DNA of 64,000 bases from Aurelia coerulea (lineage: Eukaryota > Cnidaria > Scyphozoa > Semaeostomeae > Ulmaridae), in contig CM076958.1 of NCBI GenBank assembly GCA_039566865.1, positions 682,001 to 746,000 of the forward strand. Reading direction: 5' to 3'. The notes beneath the pieces are model-generated. The model ran no database searches, had not been told where the DNA came from, and saw only the letters and a program-made list of their open reading frames with translations. Position numbers and translations under genes: made by a program. Positions 34,301 through 45,245 of the stretch are shown here, in pieces. The stretch's first letter is position 1, and each line of letters begins with the position of its first letter.

Positions 34301-37300
34301 AAATTTCTGGTCTCACGTGGCACTTGGACCTTATCTAAAAAAAATTCACGGCAAACTCACAGAAGAGGATGGTTTCAGAGGACCTTTTAGGTTATCCTAG
34401 CCGGGCGCACATTTGCTACCCCTGAGGAACAAGGACAGATAATGTTACACTAGAACTCGCTACTTTTCATTGACACCTAGATACAAAGCAATTTGTGACT
34501 GCAGACAAAGGGAATTCCATGCTCGGTTGGCTAAGACATAAACAAAAACAAAGCAAGCCGCAAAAATTGCCCTGAAACCCGGGGCGCTAGCTCAATCGTT
34601 ATGCATCCCAGAAATGGTTTTAAAGAGCAAATATTAGCATATATCGAAAGAAGAAGGATATCTCTAGACTTCTGATTCAGGCATTTTATTTATTTTTTGC
34701 AGAAGCCAATTGGGAGGAGATTCAATTCTCGTACTTTTTAGGTGTAATTGAAACACTTACTGCTCAGCTTCTGTACAAAAAAAATAAAATGCCCGAGGCA
34801 GAAGTTTAGGTCTATCTTTCTTCTTTTGATATTTGTTAATATTTGCTCTTTAAAACCATTTCTGGGATGCACAACGATTGAGCTAGCGACGTGGGTTTCA
34901 GGGCAATTTTTGCGGCTTGCTTTGTTTTTGTTTATGTCTTGACCAACCGAGCATGGAATTCCCTTTGTCTGTAATCACAAATTGCTTTGTATCTTGGTGT
35001 CAATGAAAAGTAGCGAGTTCTATTGTAACACTATCTGTCCTTGTTCCCCTGAGGTACCTCTAGAATACTTCTCAAACCACCTTATTTCTGAGAGTGTACA
35101 AAAAATTAGCTGGGATAATATCATTACAGCCCTGAAGAAGTCCTGCATGGCAGGACGAAATATTGGCATAAGATAAATCAATCATATTTGCTGTTGTTTC
35201 TTGTCGCATTGCGGTGTTTCTGCCTTTAAACTTGTTCATTTGTTCGTCACCGCAAGCATCTTCGGATCCGACAATCGACGCTGGTATCGTGGCCTTTACT
35301 TTTTCAAATTATAATATCAGGAGCCCCATCTAGAGATCAAGTTTTAAAGGTTTAAGATTCTAAGAATACCAGTAATTAGTTTTCCTGCTATCCTGGCTAT
35401 AAGCACAGTGATCAACAGAAAGTAGCAAAGGAATTTCCATGTAAATCTTTCAGATTACAAACAAGGAGTCTATTTACCTTTCTGTGATGTATGCAGCAAT
35501 CAATTTCTCTCTAATTTCTGATAGATATGAATCAGTCAAGCGCTTTTCAAATGTCCTGAAAACAAAATAAACATTTCTGGTTTCCAAATACGAAAACGTA
35601 ATTTAGGGAATATGATAGCAGTTTCGCAACATTCATTTCAAATTATGAATATATTATGAGCTATGCTCAACTCATTTCAGATCGAAGTGCAAATGTTTTA
35701 CTTCATTTGGTTGTTTATCTTTGTACCATTGCACTGCACACAATCAGAAGAACTTTTTACCCATTTCGAATCGTTTGATGGAAATATGCTCGTGGATCTT
35801 AATCAGGGGCTAAATTGATGACCATAAAAACAAGAACTTCAAGCAGCATGTTTTGTTCCGGATATATGTCGTGGTTCGTAGATAATGATAAAAAACAGTT
35901 TACTGAAATTTAATTGTTCTACTCACATGTGATAGAAAATACAAAAACAAATGGAATTTAAAGTTTCCTTACTCATACCATACATATTCATTTAAAGTCA
36001 TAAATTAATTTAAAAATTCGACATCGTACAAAGAACTAAGATTTAAACGACGTTTCGAGCATAACTCTTCACCAGGTTTAAAGATATGGAACATATTCAT
36101 ATTCAAACATATTCATATTCAAACATATTCATATTCACACCATTCATATCATGGACACAAATTCATACCTCTCAATTAAATTGACAAGCTTTGTGACATC
36201 AATCTCATCAAAATTAGAATATGCATTTAATGCTTCTCTGTTCTTGAAAATCGTCCCAGAGCCTGCAGAAAAGCAAAGAATAACCTAAACGACTTTTGAG
36301 TAGGGCGGGGTGGATGATGGCAGCGATTATTATGACTCAACATCAAAGTCTTGTATGCTAGCCCTGCATTCTAGTGCAAGCAACATACCCAAATTGGTAT
36401 GATAAGGTAGGCCTGACTCTATGTCTAACAATTTGAATATGACCCAACAAATTAATCTAATATCAAATGCAAGTTATTAGCTGACAGGTACAATCAACCA
36501 GGGCGCCTTGATAGCTCCCCAGCGCAGTATTACAGAACCTATATCAACGTGAAGGTTTCAACAGAAGCAAAATAGTTTAGTACCTGGTTAATTTGCCTTC
36601 AACTGCCAAGACTTCTTTAGAAGACCTATTAAAAGTTTAATTCGGTCGATGGACAAGGTGCAAAGAAAAACGAAGCGAATCGCTTGACGGCAAAACTTTC
36701 AAATCAATCAACTGTATTCATAATCGATTCTTCTGTTTCGAATCTAATCTGGTGATTCGCTGTGACCAATGTCTAACTAAATTGTTATGTCACTGAGGCG
36801 AAGAGATCTGAACTGATGTAAGATACTGTTCTTTATCCTTGTAAATGCGACCTTACCTCTATGCGTGAAGAGTTCTTGTAAAACTGAATCTGCAGACGCG
36901 ATAACAACTGATGAAGTAAATGGCAATTTCTGCAACAAGGTATTAATATTCCCCATTTTGGCATATGTTCTGTTATCACACCAGGGCAGCGAACTAGCAG
37001 TGGTGTAATCCGTTGGGAAATTGACCTGCTCTACAACTCGGCCTTTCTCGTTCAAAATTCCACCTTTGCTGTTCAAATACATCACTTTCAATGGTTTGAA
37101 ATAAGCTGCTAACTCGTTTGTGGCTCTGATTGGGCAAACGTGGACCATTTGGCCATCATTTGTTTCGGCGAGAGAGGACAGAATAGGGATGTGACCAGTA
37201 CTAGAAAATGTAACACAAAAATTTATACCCGATGACTAAAAAAGGTGAACTGACAAAGAAAGGAGAATCATCAATCGACAGAAATCAATGATTCAAATGT

Positions 37301-38254
37301 TCTTTAGTTTAGTAGCTAACCCCTAGCTATCTCGCTTAGTTACATCCCTGCTACTATTTTCTACATCTATTTTCATAGTAAATTGGCAAAAATTAGGATC
37401 TAGTAAAAATAGACCCGTCGACAACCCGTCGACAAAAAACAGGGGATCGATTTGATCAGTATACGAGTACGAGACAATAACGAATACGTTTCGCATTATC
37501 TTGGGAAAAGGCATGTCAGATTGAAATTCCCAGCGCATACAAACAATTCTTAATAACAAACACAAATTTTCTGAAAGGAAGCTTCTAATACCCTGCGAGG
37601 ATTGCTTGGATCAAGGGCGCATACCTTGTAGGAAGTGTGTTTATTCACGGTACTTTACGCGTAGTAATTGGTGTCTTATGACCCAGTCCTGTTAATCTTT
37701 GTATATCATAAGAAACTAAGTCTTTCTAGCTACAGGGATTTTCAAATTCTAACGTCTGTTAGTGTTGACCAATCAAAACTCACGCTGTCTGATTCCCTGT
37801 GGCCAGATCGTATAACAGTTGATCTCTTGTTTCATAAACACCGGAATTTGAAACCACAACGTCAATTAATACGTCATCTTGACCTTGAGAGAACTGACTC
37901 TGTGTACTTCTGGGTCACGGTACGGTTCTAGGACACTCTCTGTACTGGGTCACAGGACACCAATTTCTCTACAGTACTGGGAATAAACACACTTCCTACA
38001 AGGTAGGCGCCCTTGCTTGGATGTATCCAATCTGAGTTGTATAGTTCAAGGGTGCTATGCTCATTCCCGGGTGCTCACTGTGTCATGGCACTGCAGCTGA
38101 TCAAGATCAATCCCATATTTTGATAAAAAATTGGACCAAGGATTGCTTTCAGATGGGGAAAACAATTCTAATGCAATGATCTCTCACTTTTACTCATCAA
38201 ATGGCTATGAGTCTCGTCTCTTTTAGGATTTACTGATTTAGTAAGTAATAAAGC

Positions 38255-38298
<44 letters not shown>

Positions 38299-41293
38299 CC
38301 AATCAAAATCTTTATTAAATCTGATACAGAAAAGAATCATTTATAATTTGCAGATATATCTCCCAATTCATTTCCCCAGATCCAAATATTGCTGCATGCG
38401 AGGTTGCTTGAAAAAATCTCGATCAGGTTGTTTAAGAAGAAAACATTCCATCTCACCTTAAACTCCAAATCAAGGGGTCTGTATTTATCTCCAAAGAGTT
38501 GCCATCCGCATTCCTGAGAGATGGAGGGAAGAATTTACACATCACATTAAGAGTGCTACTTCACATGACATTAGTGAAAGACATTTTAGCTTTTTTGTGA
38601 AAGTTGCATCAAATTCTAACATAAGCATGGAATATTTGCAAAAATTTCAAATAAATCGTACAAAATGTTATTGCCCTATCCTTTCAACTGACTTGATCTT
38701 AGGAAACTTGAGGTAATTCCCATAATACCAGGGAGAGAGGACTTCTTATATCATCATTATTTTCATCTATTATTGATCACTATCAATTTCTTTATCGTTG
38801 GATGGATTACAATAAATTTGTCACGTTCGGTCATTCCACCTCGTTGTAAATCTTGATAAAAGTAAGTGAGTTATGCTGATCGATGTAATGAACATAAACA
38901 TACATTTCAGTCTTCAAAACTCCACTGCAATTAATCAAAGGTCTTGTCTTTGCTCCTTGACTTTCAAGTACATCAGTTAATTGCATTGTTTGTTCAACTA
39001 GTTTCGATCGATCTGTGTTTTCTCCGTTCTGTCCAATAACTAATATGAATGTTAGGCCATTTCTCTGTAAGAATGCCAGACTGGATGCAAGCTTGTTCAG
39101 CTAGATGGGAAGGAAATAAATCGAGGCTTTAATATTCACGAGATTGCCCATTATTGAAAGGAAGATTTCAAAATCCAAAATTATTGAACCCTACCGGTGC
39201 GGTGACCTAATAAAAAGTGAAAGATTTTTGGAGAATCGCCAAAATCTTATCATTTACCAATCTTTGAATTTTCGTTCATGTGAATATGTCTAAACAGTGC
39301 TCAAAAGAGGTGCTGCAGTACCTCATTTCGACATAAAATGTTTTTTCCTTGTGAATTCCCTTGCAAAATTTTTCCAAAAATTATAAAATGAATGAAAACA
39401 AATGAGATGAACTTCAGTGCCTTCCAGTATTTCCAAAAATTTGAATTTTTCAACTCGTAGCATTTCCTGACCCACTTGGAAGAATTCGTTTTAGCATTAA
39501 GATTTCATTCCTTTAAATTCAGAAACAGCAAAGGACGAAATCTTGACCTGTTTCCCAGTTATCATTGATCCCCAACGCGCGAAGTTGTCTTGGAAATGCA
39601 AGATTTATTTTTGACAACTATAACCAAGGGCGCCTACCTGGTAGGAAGTGTGTTTATTCACGGTACTTTACGCGTAGTAATTGGTGTCCTATGACCCAGT
39701 CCTGTTAATCTACAGGGATTTTCAAATTCTAACGTCTGTTAGTGTTGACCAATCAAAAATCACGCTGTCTGATTCCATGTGGCCAGATCGTATAACAGTT
39801 GATCTCTTGTTTCATAAACACCGGAATTTGAAACCACAAAGTTGTTCGTACGTCATCTCGACCTTGAGAAGACCGACTCTCACTCTGTGTACTGCTGGGT
39901 CACGGTGCGGTTCTGGGACACTCTCTGTACTGGGTCACAGGACACCAATTGCTCTACAGTACTGGGAATAAACACACTTCCTACAAGGTAGGCGCCCTTG
40001 CTATAACGATGAAATGAAACCGATATTCTCTAAATTCGGGAAAAAATTTTGCGAATCCTTATGACTGCGGTTCGGTGGAATTCATACAAACGAAAATCGT
40101 GTTAAGTTTCGAATGAACTGTACTGTAGAAAAATACTTACCATATGAGGCCTTTTAAAAACACTATTGCAAACTTGCAAAACTGCAAATGGCTGTTCAGG
40201 ATTGGCATCACGATGCTGAAATATTTTCAACCAATATCTTGCCTCTTTACTATTTGTGCCAATCTGAAAATAAATATTTGCACCAAAATATCACTTGATA
40301 AATCTTCAAAATTAGCTGACGGAGATAAGTAGCAAACCCAAGAGCTGCAGATACAATTCTAAAGTTAGCCCATTTAATAAACCAGCGTAGGCATTTTCTT
40401 TGTATTACTTATAGCTATCTCGCACACTATTTTCGGAAATATTTTGTTCTTCCCAAGAAATCGTTGAAATCTCCTAGAAATTCAGAAATCGTTCACTGCC
40501 TTCCAAGTCGGAACGATGAAGAACCACTGCAAAAGGACAGTAAGTTTTATTTTCGTCACAGAAAAAGGATTACTTGCGATAAAAAGGCAAAGATTGGGGT
40601 TTCAACGAATAGAAAATAGTTGAGAAAATAATCGTTTCAATTTTCTTGATCATTTACCATTTATTATTCCCATATTATACGTAAAAGTTTTGAAAATAGA
40701 CCCACTTTTCCCGCTCTACTTTACTGTAGTTGCCTAAGTAACTGCCTTTATAAAAACTGAATTTTCTGGCAGGAAAAAAGAAGCATTGAATGCCAATTAA
40801 ACGAAAAGTTTGAAAGTGTATGTGTCCTTTTACCAGCTAATGCTTTTTAAGATTTTGCTCAATTTAGACCCACATTATTCCCACCCTATACCCTATCAAA
40901 CAATTTTTAATTAACGGAAGACATCAGATGTGTGACAGAAGTTTATTTGAAACATGTCTTAAATAACTAAATAAATAAATAAATAAATAAATAATTTGTC
41001 ATGTCAATAATATATACCCTTGCTGAGAAATTTTGGTACGGACATATACTTTAAGAGTTTTCATAGCAATATTATAAGGAGGGAGGTAATGCTCATAAAA
41101 TAGAAAAGCAAACCTCTTCCAAGAAATGTTGTACATCCCATGATGAACCATTTCCCCAAGCAGCTTGGTGATTATTCTTGAAACTTTGAGCTCTTTCATT
41201 CCAATTTGTTTTTGAAGTAGTTGTCAAAGCTCTGGCTTGAAATCGAATTGTCGACGTTGCTAACTTGAAAACTTTATTGATGGTCGACCTCAT
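31312..41293 (-). CDS. NAGS: N-acetylglutamate synthase, mitochondrial
   Basis: Makes N-acetylglutamate from glutamate and acetyl-CoA in mitochondria, the activator of carbamoyl-phosphate synthetase I (family knowledge). Coding exons in transcript order: 41293-41114, 40263-40141, 39100-38904, 37200-36857, 36262-36169, 35555-35478, 34076-33891, 32815-32762, 32147-32062, 31373-31312. Phases match throughout, giving 467 aa. The N-terminus (MRSTINKVFKLATSTIRFQ) is basic and hydroxylated, as expected for a mitochondrial presequence. An amino-acid-kinase-like domain follows, with KPLKVMYLNSKGG and LPFTSSVVIASADSVLQEL. The C-terminal GNAT domain has YLDKFAVSLQNQGLGAGE, carrying the acetyl-CoA-binding QxxGxG, then FWRSRGSNRINPWYF. 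The human protein is 534 aa. A stretch of about 20 residues between the third and fourth exons is absent in this model, so one in-phase exon may have been missed. A TTTTGCAG acceptor just before the ATG suggests an upstream 5' UTR exon. Confidence 0.88.
32239..32258 (+). repeat. (TC)n microsatellite
   Basis: CTCTCTCTCTCTCTCTCT in a NAGS intron. A similar run lies at 5199-5219 in an ARMC8 intron. Confidence 0.85.
33588..33825. mobile_element. TTAA-flanked MITE, family F3 copy
   Basis: Right end GACGAAGCCCCT followed by TTAA (33826-33829). Left end AGGGGATGCGTCTCAAAA preceded by the decayed site TTCA. It shares the internal GAACAAACCAAACATTCATA with 20358-20672 in reverse. It ends 66 bp from a NAGS exon. 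Confidence 0.6.
34417..35056. mobile_element. Palindromic MITE, family F4, complete copy
   Basis: TACCCCTGAGGAACAAGG...GTCCTTGTTCCCCTGAGGTA. The arms (about 310 bp each) pair almost end to end, with AGCATATATCGAAAGAAGAA and its complement-like partner around the centre. Related copies lie at about 41889-43472 (interrupted) and at 28290-28430 (half). It lies in a NAGS intron. Confidence 0.7.
35129..35167 (+). ncRNA. Hammerhead-ribozyme-like motif, Penelope type
   Basis: GCC-CTGAAGA-A, then a 7-bp helix II GTCCTGC/GCAGGAC with an ATG loop, GAAA, the helix-III palindrome ATAT, T at the cleavage position, and GGC closing a 3-bp helix I. The core fits CUGANGA...GAAA. It lies in a NAGS intron, on the strand opposite the gene, 73 bp after a foldback MITE. 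Confidence 0.45.
36041..36082 (-). ncRNA. Hammerhead-ribozyme-like motif, Penelope type
   Basis: Read on the minus strand: TTTAAAC, CTGGTGA, A, GAG/CTC helix II, GAAA, the palindrome ACGT, C at the cleavage site, and GTTTAAA, which pairs perfectly with TTTAAAC (7 bp). The only core departure is G for A in CUGANGA. Palindromic ACGU in helix III is the signature reported for Penelope-like retroelement hammerheads. It lies in a NAGS intron, on the gene's own strand. Confidence 0.45.
37612..38015. mobile_element. MITE with 7-bp TSD, family F5, copy 1
   Basis: CAAGGGCGC...GCGCCCTTG ends flanked by CTTGGAT (37605-37611 and 38016-38022). Inverted arms contain GGAAGTGTGTTTATTC. 404 bp in a NAGS intron. 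The plus-strand ORF inside is not a gene because it is shared only with the second copy of the repeat. Confidence 0.85.
38258..38302 (+). repeat. (TCAA)n microsatellite
   Basis: About eleven TCAA units in a NAGS intron. Confidence 0.85.
39625..40000. mobile_element. MITE with 7-bp TSD, family F5, copy 2
   Basis: CAAGGGCGCCTACC...GGTAGGCGCCCTTG flanked by CTATAAC (39618-39624 and 40001-40007). It is highly similar to 37612-38015, indicating recent amplification. 376 bp, in the next upstream NAGS intron. Confidence 0.87.
40963..40996 (+). repeat. (AAAT)n microsatellite
   Basis: TAAATAAATAAATAAATAAA in the first NAGS intron, about 120 bp from the donor of the first coding exon. Confidence 0.85.
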
Positions 41294-41888
41294 GGCTGCC
41301 TGCCTGCAAAATATTTGAACAACACTCAAGCTCAATGAATAATTCTTTACCAAAAGTCTTTTATCCAATACAATTTACTTGACCTGGGAGTTAAGATTCT
41401 GTTGATAAACAAACTCATTCACGTCATCCATGCAGCCCTTAGGGATCGTCTCCAAATATTCGTATCATGATATGGGGCTTCGTCGCATTATACAATATTG
41501 ATACTTGATACATAGCCTGCATAGTGTACCGTTGAAGAGGGCATAACCATTCGAAGAGGGTATGACAATATTGATACGATATTTCTGAAGCATTTTTACT
41601 CTTTGGTGAGCCTGATCTCAGGCTATATACTAATTAATTCGTATCATCACCTTTTGCAATTCGTATAAATTCGTATACAATTCGTTTGTGATTCGTATAC
41701 AAATCGTGCAACAAATCCGCTTAACACCTGTAACAAATCGTGCAACAAATCCGCTTAACACCTGTAACAAATCCGTATACAATTCGTATAGTATAACAGA
41801 TTGTAAACAACTTGTACACAGCTCACCACGGGAGCAAAGTTCAAATCTAAATTGGGATAGTTTCTGAAAATGTTTCCGATTCAGTACT

Positions 41889-43472
41889 GACAATGACAGA
41901 TGTTGTAACACAATAGAATGAGATGTTTTTGTTGACACTCGAATTCAAAGCGATCAGCGACTGCAGACAAAAGAAACTGTCTCAACCATAAAATCAAAAC
42001 AAACAAAGCCGCAAAAGTTTCTGTGGAACCCAAGTAGCTAGCGCGCTCGTTGTGCATTCCAGAAATTGTTTTTAAGAGCAAACATGAGCATATGTCGAAA
42101 GAAAAAGGATTATGTACACATCTACCTCTGGCATTTTATTTCTTTGGTTCAGAAGCTGTGCAGTACACCCAAGTGTTTTAATTACACCCAAAAAAGTAAG
42201 AGAATTAAATCGCTTCCCGATCAGCTTTTGAACCAAACAAATTAAATGCCTGAAGCAAATATGTAGATATATCCTTCTTCTTTCGATCCATGCTCATATC
42301 AGTGGCGGAAATTCAGCTTTTTGAGTGGGGGGGCAAGCCGTAAATTTTCCGAGTCGTAGGAAATGCTTTTGTTCTCAGGCATTTCGCTAGAAGACTTAGA
42401 CCTGACATAAATAGTTCCTTAAATGTGCTAAGGTCATTGCATATCAGATTTCAAAACTATTTATATTCAGCAGCTGATAGAAAAAGGCAAGAATGTATTA
42501 TGAACGTACTGTCGTTAGGCCTAATAGCTACGAGGACGCTGGGGGCGAAGCCCCCGGGAAAATTTTTGAGGACTCTCCCTATTTTTGCTTAGAATGCCTT
42601 TCATGACCCTATGTTTGCCAGTACTGAATTGGGATTTTGACAATGTTGCAGTATTTTTTCAGAGCAGCATCCCAAGGAAATTTTTTGGGTAATCAGATAG
42701 TTTAATTGGGCTTAGGAGAGCTCTTGGATCCAATGTTTGCCAGTGCCAAATTAGAATATTTGATAGTATGAATTACCAGTTCTCAAAACAGTTCTGCGTG
42801 AGGAACCTCTCCTTTGTCTTAGAACGCTTCTCGTAATTCAGGTTTTGCCTGCCCCCGCTCCCAACATGGAAACTTTGACAATTCGCTGATAATTTGTGTT
42901 AATGTCGCGTCCAGGAAAATTTTGGAGAACTCCAACCTTTACATTGGCTTAGAATGCTTCTCCCAAAGCTTCAACATCTCGCGGAAATATTGTTACTCTC
43001 TAACTAACCCATACCCAAGAACTTTCTTCTCGTTTATTAAGTAAATGAAAGTGAATAAAAACTTTAGAATATGCTTTTTGAGCTTGTGCATTTCGTTTGC
43101 TCTTTCTATATAAAAACTCGTCCACTTCTTGACGGTGACTCGTTTCTTCACTACAGTTTCAATCCCACCTACGAAATTTCCGACTTTTAAGAAAATTTCC
43201 GAGTCTTATCGAATTGGGGGGGCAATTGCCCCCCCAACCCCCCCATAAATTCCGCCACTGCCTCATATTTGCTCTTAAAAACAATTTCTGGGATGCACAA
43301 CGAGCGAGCTAGCTACTTGGGTCTCAGAGAAACTTTTGCGGCTTTGCTTGTTTTGAATTACTGGTTGAGACTTGAGAGAATTTCTTTTGTCTGCGATCGC
43401 TAATTGCTTTGAATTGTGGTGTCAGTCAAAACCAACTCATGCTATTATCTCATCAATCTGCGCCCTTGTTGT
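41889..43472. mobile_element. Palindromic MITE, family F4, interrupted copy
   Basis: Left arm with AGCCGCAAAAGTTTCTGTGG and TTGTGCATTCCAGAAATTG; right arm is the complement after 43261. The host is about 620 bp once the 961-bp insertion 42300-43260 is removed. Outer borders are approximate. Confidence 0.6.
42300..43260. mobile_element. hAT-like element, 961 bp
   Basis: CAGTGGCGGAAATT at the left and AATTCCGCCACTG at the right, flanked by gCTCATAT/cCTCATAT (7 of 8 bp identical). CAGTGGCGGA-type ends with an 8-bp duplication are typical of hAT. There is no long transposase frame. G-runs lie inside both ends. Confidence 0.75.
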
Positions 43473-43480
43473 GCTGACAC

Positions 43481-43648
43481 CAGAGACGTAGGAACCGGGG
43501 GGGCACTGGGGACACGTGCCCCCCCAAGATTTTGCTATAAACAAAGAAGTGCCCTTTTTATTTTCAGGAAGTGCCCCTTTAGCTTAATGAAAAACGTGCC
43601 CTTAAAGTGTCGTGCCCCTCCAAGTTTGAGATGCTTCCTACGTCCCTG
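43481..43648. mobile_element. hAT-like MITE with perfect 8-bp TSD
   Basis: CAGAGACGTAGGAA...TTCCTACGTCCCTG flanked by GCTGACAC on both sides (43473-43480 and 43649-43656). 168 bp with G/C runs and repeated GTGCCC motifs. Confidence 0.88.
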
Positions 43649-44039
43649 GCTGACACATTGGTTCCCCGATACAAAGTTCCTGATTTATCGATATTGATTG
43701 ATAAATCATGCCATTAGTCAATTTGTCCAAGAATCCAAATATCGTGGAGTACACATGAGCTCTGTGAGAATTGAAATTTTCCAAATCGAGTCAATATTAT
43801 TCGGAAGGAACTGGAGCCGAGTTGAGCAATGTCTAAACATTGAAATGGGTTCACAAAAACTTGTCTTGAAATGTTCATTAGGGCACAGGTAGTAAACATG
43901 AAGACTGTTATCGAGCCTCTAAGAAACTGGCAAGGAGCTCTAAGAACTGAAAATCTGACAATTTTGGAAATTGTTTCTTCTGAGCCAAATTCATAGATTC
44001 TTATAAAAAACACGTTTATTGCAGATACTGCATCACCAT

Positions 44040-44469
44040 CTAATGTTTGTTAGACAGACCAACAGACTTTGCTTTTGACTTAAATTTCTTCTTTGCTTGA
44101 CTTAGAACGCAGTTTATGCGTTTGCCACCGTGTACCCGCCCCTCTGCCAGTTCTTCTTGGGAGTACAGTACAACAGAGTACAACCATACAACCTTGAGAA
44201 TCTGATTGAGAATATCCTCATTGAACTCTTCGCACTCTGATGAATCTGTCTGGGTCAAAAAGCTAATCTACGCTGCTATTGCATTCACTACAATACACAC
44301 TTACAAAAAATGATTTGTCTCTTAGCAAGTGAAGATAAATCACCTCAGTTCTATTGAGAAATACACCTGGCACCCAAAAACGTAAAGGATCAGCTTTTTG
44401 TTGAAAATCTGCCAAAAATGCAGCATAACGGGTGCAGTTCTTGAATGTGAGACGTGACTTGAACTCCAA
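44040..44469 (-). pseudogene. Unrecognised two-exon reading frame inside the Harbinger-like composite
   Basis: Minus strand: an open frame ends at 44305 (LHLLRDKSFF) with a GTAAGT donor, a 55-bp intron follows, and after gacccag the frame resumes at 44249 in phase (TDSSECEEFNED), ending KSVGLSNKH at 44040. Together about 124 codons. No true ATG is seen, and a stop lies just upstream of the first segment, so an earlier exon would be required. No family recognised. It may be a relic of the element's own gene (for example an accessory protein), but that is inference. Confidence 0.3.
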
Positions 44470-45245
44470 GACTCACGTTTCAAGAATGGCAATTTGTCAC
44501 TTATTTATTCCTTCATACAAAAATTGAAAGGAAGAAGAAAGGGCATGGGTCATTCAGTTGCACCCTTCTTGGGCCAGACACCTTTGTATCAAATTGTATA
44601 CGCAATTGACATAGAATCATATGCACAATTCGTATTACACAATTTGTATCAAATTCGCATCAAAATCCTATCAAATTTGTATCAAATTTGTTTCATAATT
44701 CCTATAGAAATCAAACAATTTTTATACAATTTGTATCACTTGTGTGCCTATACGAATTAAATAGTATAACACCTGTCCCATATACGATTGAATTTGTATC
44801 AATTCGTATAAAAGTGGTACGATAATTAGGAGACGATCCTTTATTCAAAGAAAAAGTCATGACATGAACTTCAATGGCATTGGGCAAGAAGCAAGATCTG
44901 TACTATCTTCCCACTACCTTATCAAAATCTGGGATTTTTAGGCTCAACTGAGGATTGACAAAGCATGCAAGAAGAATCGTTTTCCTATGATCAAGATTAA
45001 ATAAGAAGGTATTCTAAAGAATTAAAGAAATTATGTTGTGTAACTTAACGACTTGCTGTGGGCACCTTTTTCACCACATCATTTAATATAAACATCCGAT
45101 CAAAAGCAAAGAATTCAAAAAAGCTTCTTAAAATTGCAATGGCATTGAAACAGTTATACAACTAACAACAATTAGTAGGTTTTGTGGTTCCTTTGTTTTA
45201 GAGATCTTAACTTGCAAAAGACAGTGGCCTCCACAAAAGACAAAA

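Larger units (their letters stand above)
41442..44840. mobile_element. PIF/Harbinger-like composite with nested insertions
   Basis: GGGATCGTCTCC at 41442 and the complement GGAGACGATCCT at 44829-44840, flanked by TTA (41439-41441 and 44841-44843). Both ends carry clusters of ATTCGTAT/ATACGAAT-like motifs (41460-41790 and 44580-44815), which supports one element. TTA duplications fit PIF/Harbinger (inference). Its middle is interrupted by a palindromic F4 copy, which itself contains a hAT-like element, and by another hAT-like MITE at 43481. Confidence 0.6.

Noticed and set aside
38090..38165. Minus-strand candidate for the missing NAGS exon (KYGIDLDQLQC)
   Set aside because: Its donor phase does not match the next exon, and its similarity to the expected segment is weak.
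38440..38720. Plus-strand frame ending CPILSTDLILGNLR, suggestive of a retroelement C-terminus
   Set aside because: Short, without diagnostic motifs, and antisense within a NAGS intron. Too weak to call.
37668..39971. Similar plus-strand ORFs at 37668-37931 and 39681-39971
   Set aside because: Both lie wholly within copies of the same 7-bp-TSD MITE. Their similarity reflects repeat identity, not a gene family.
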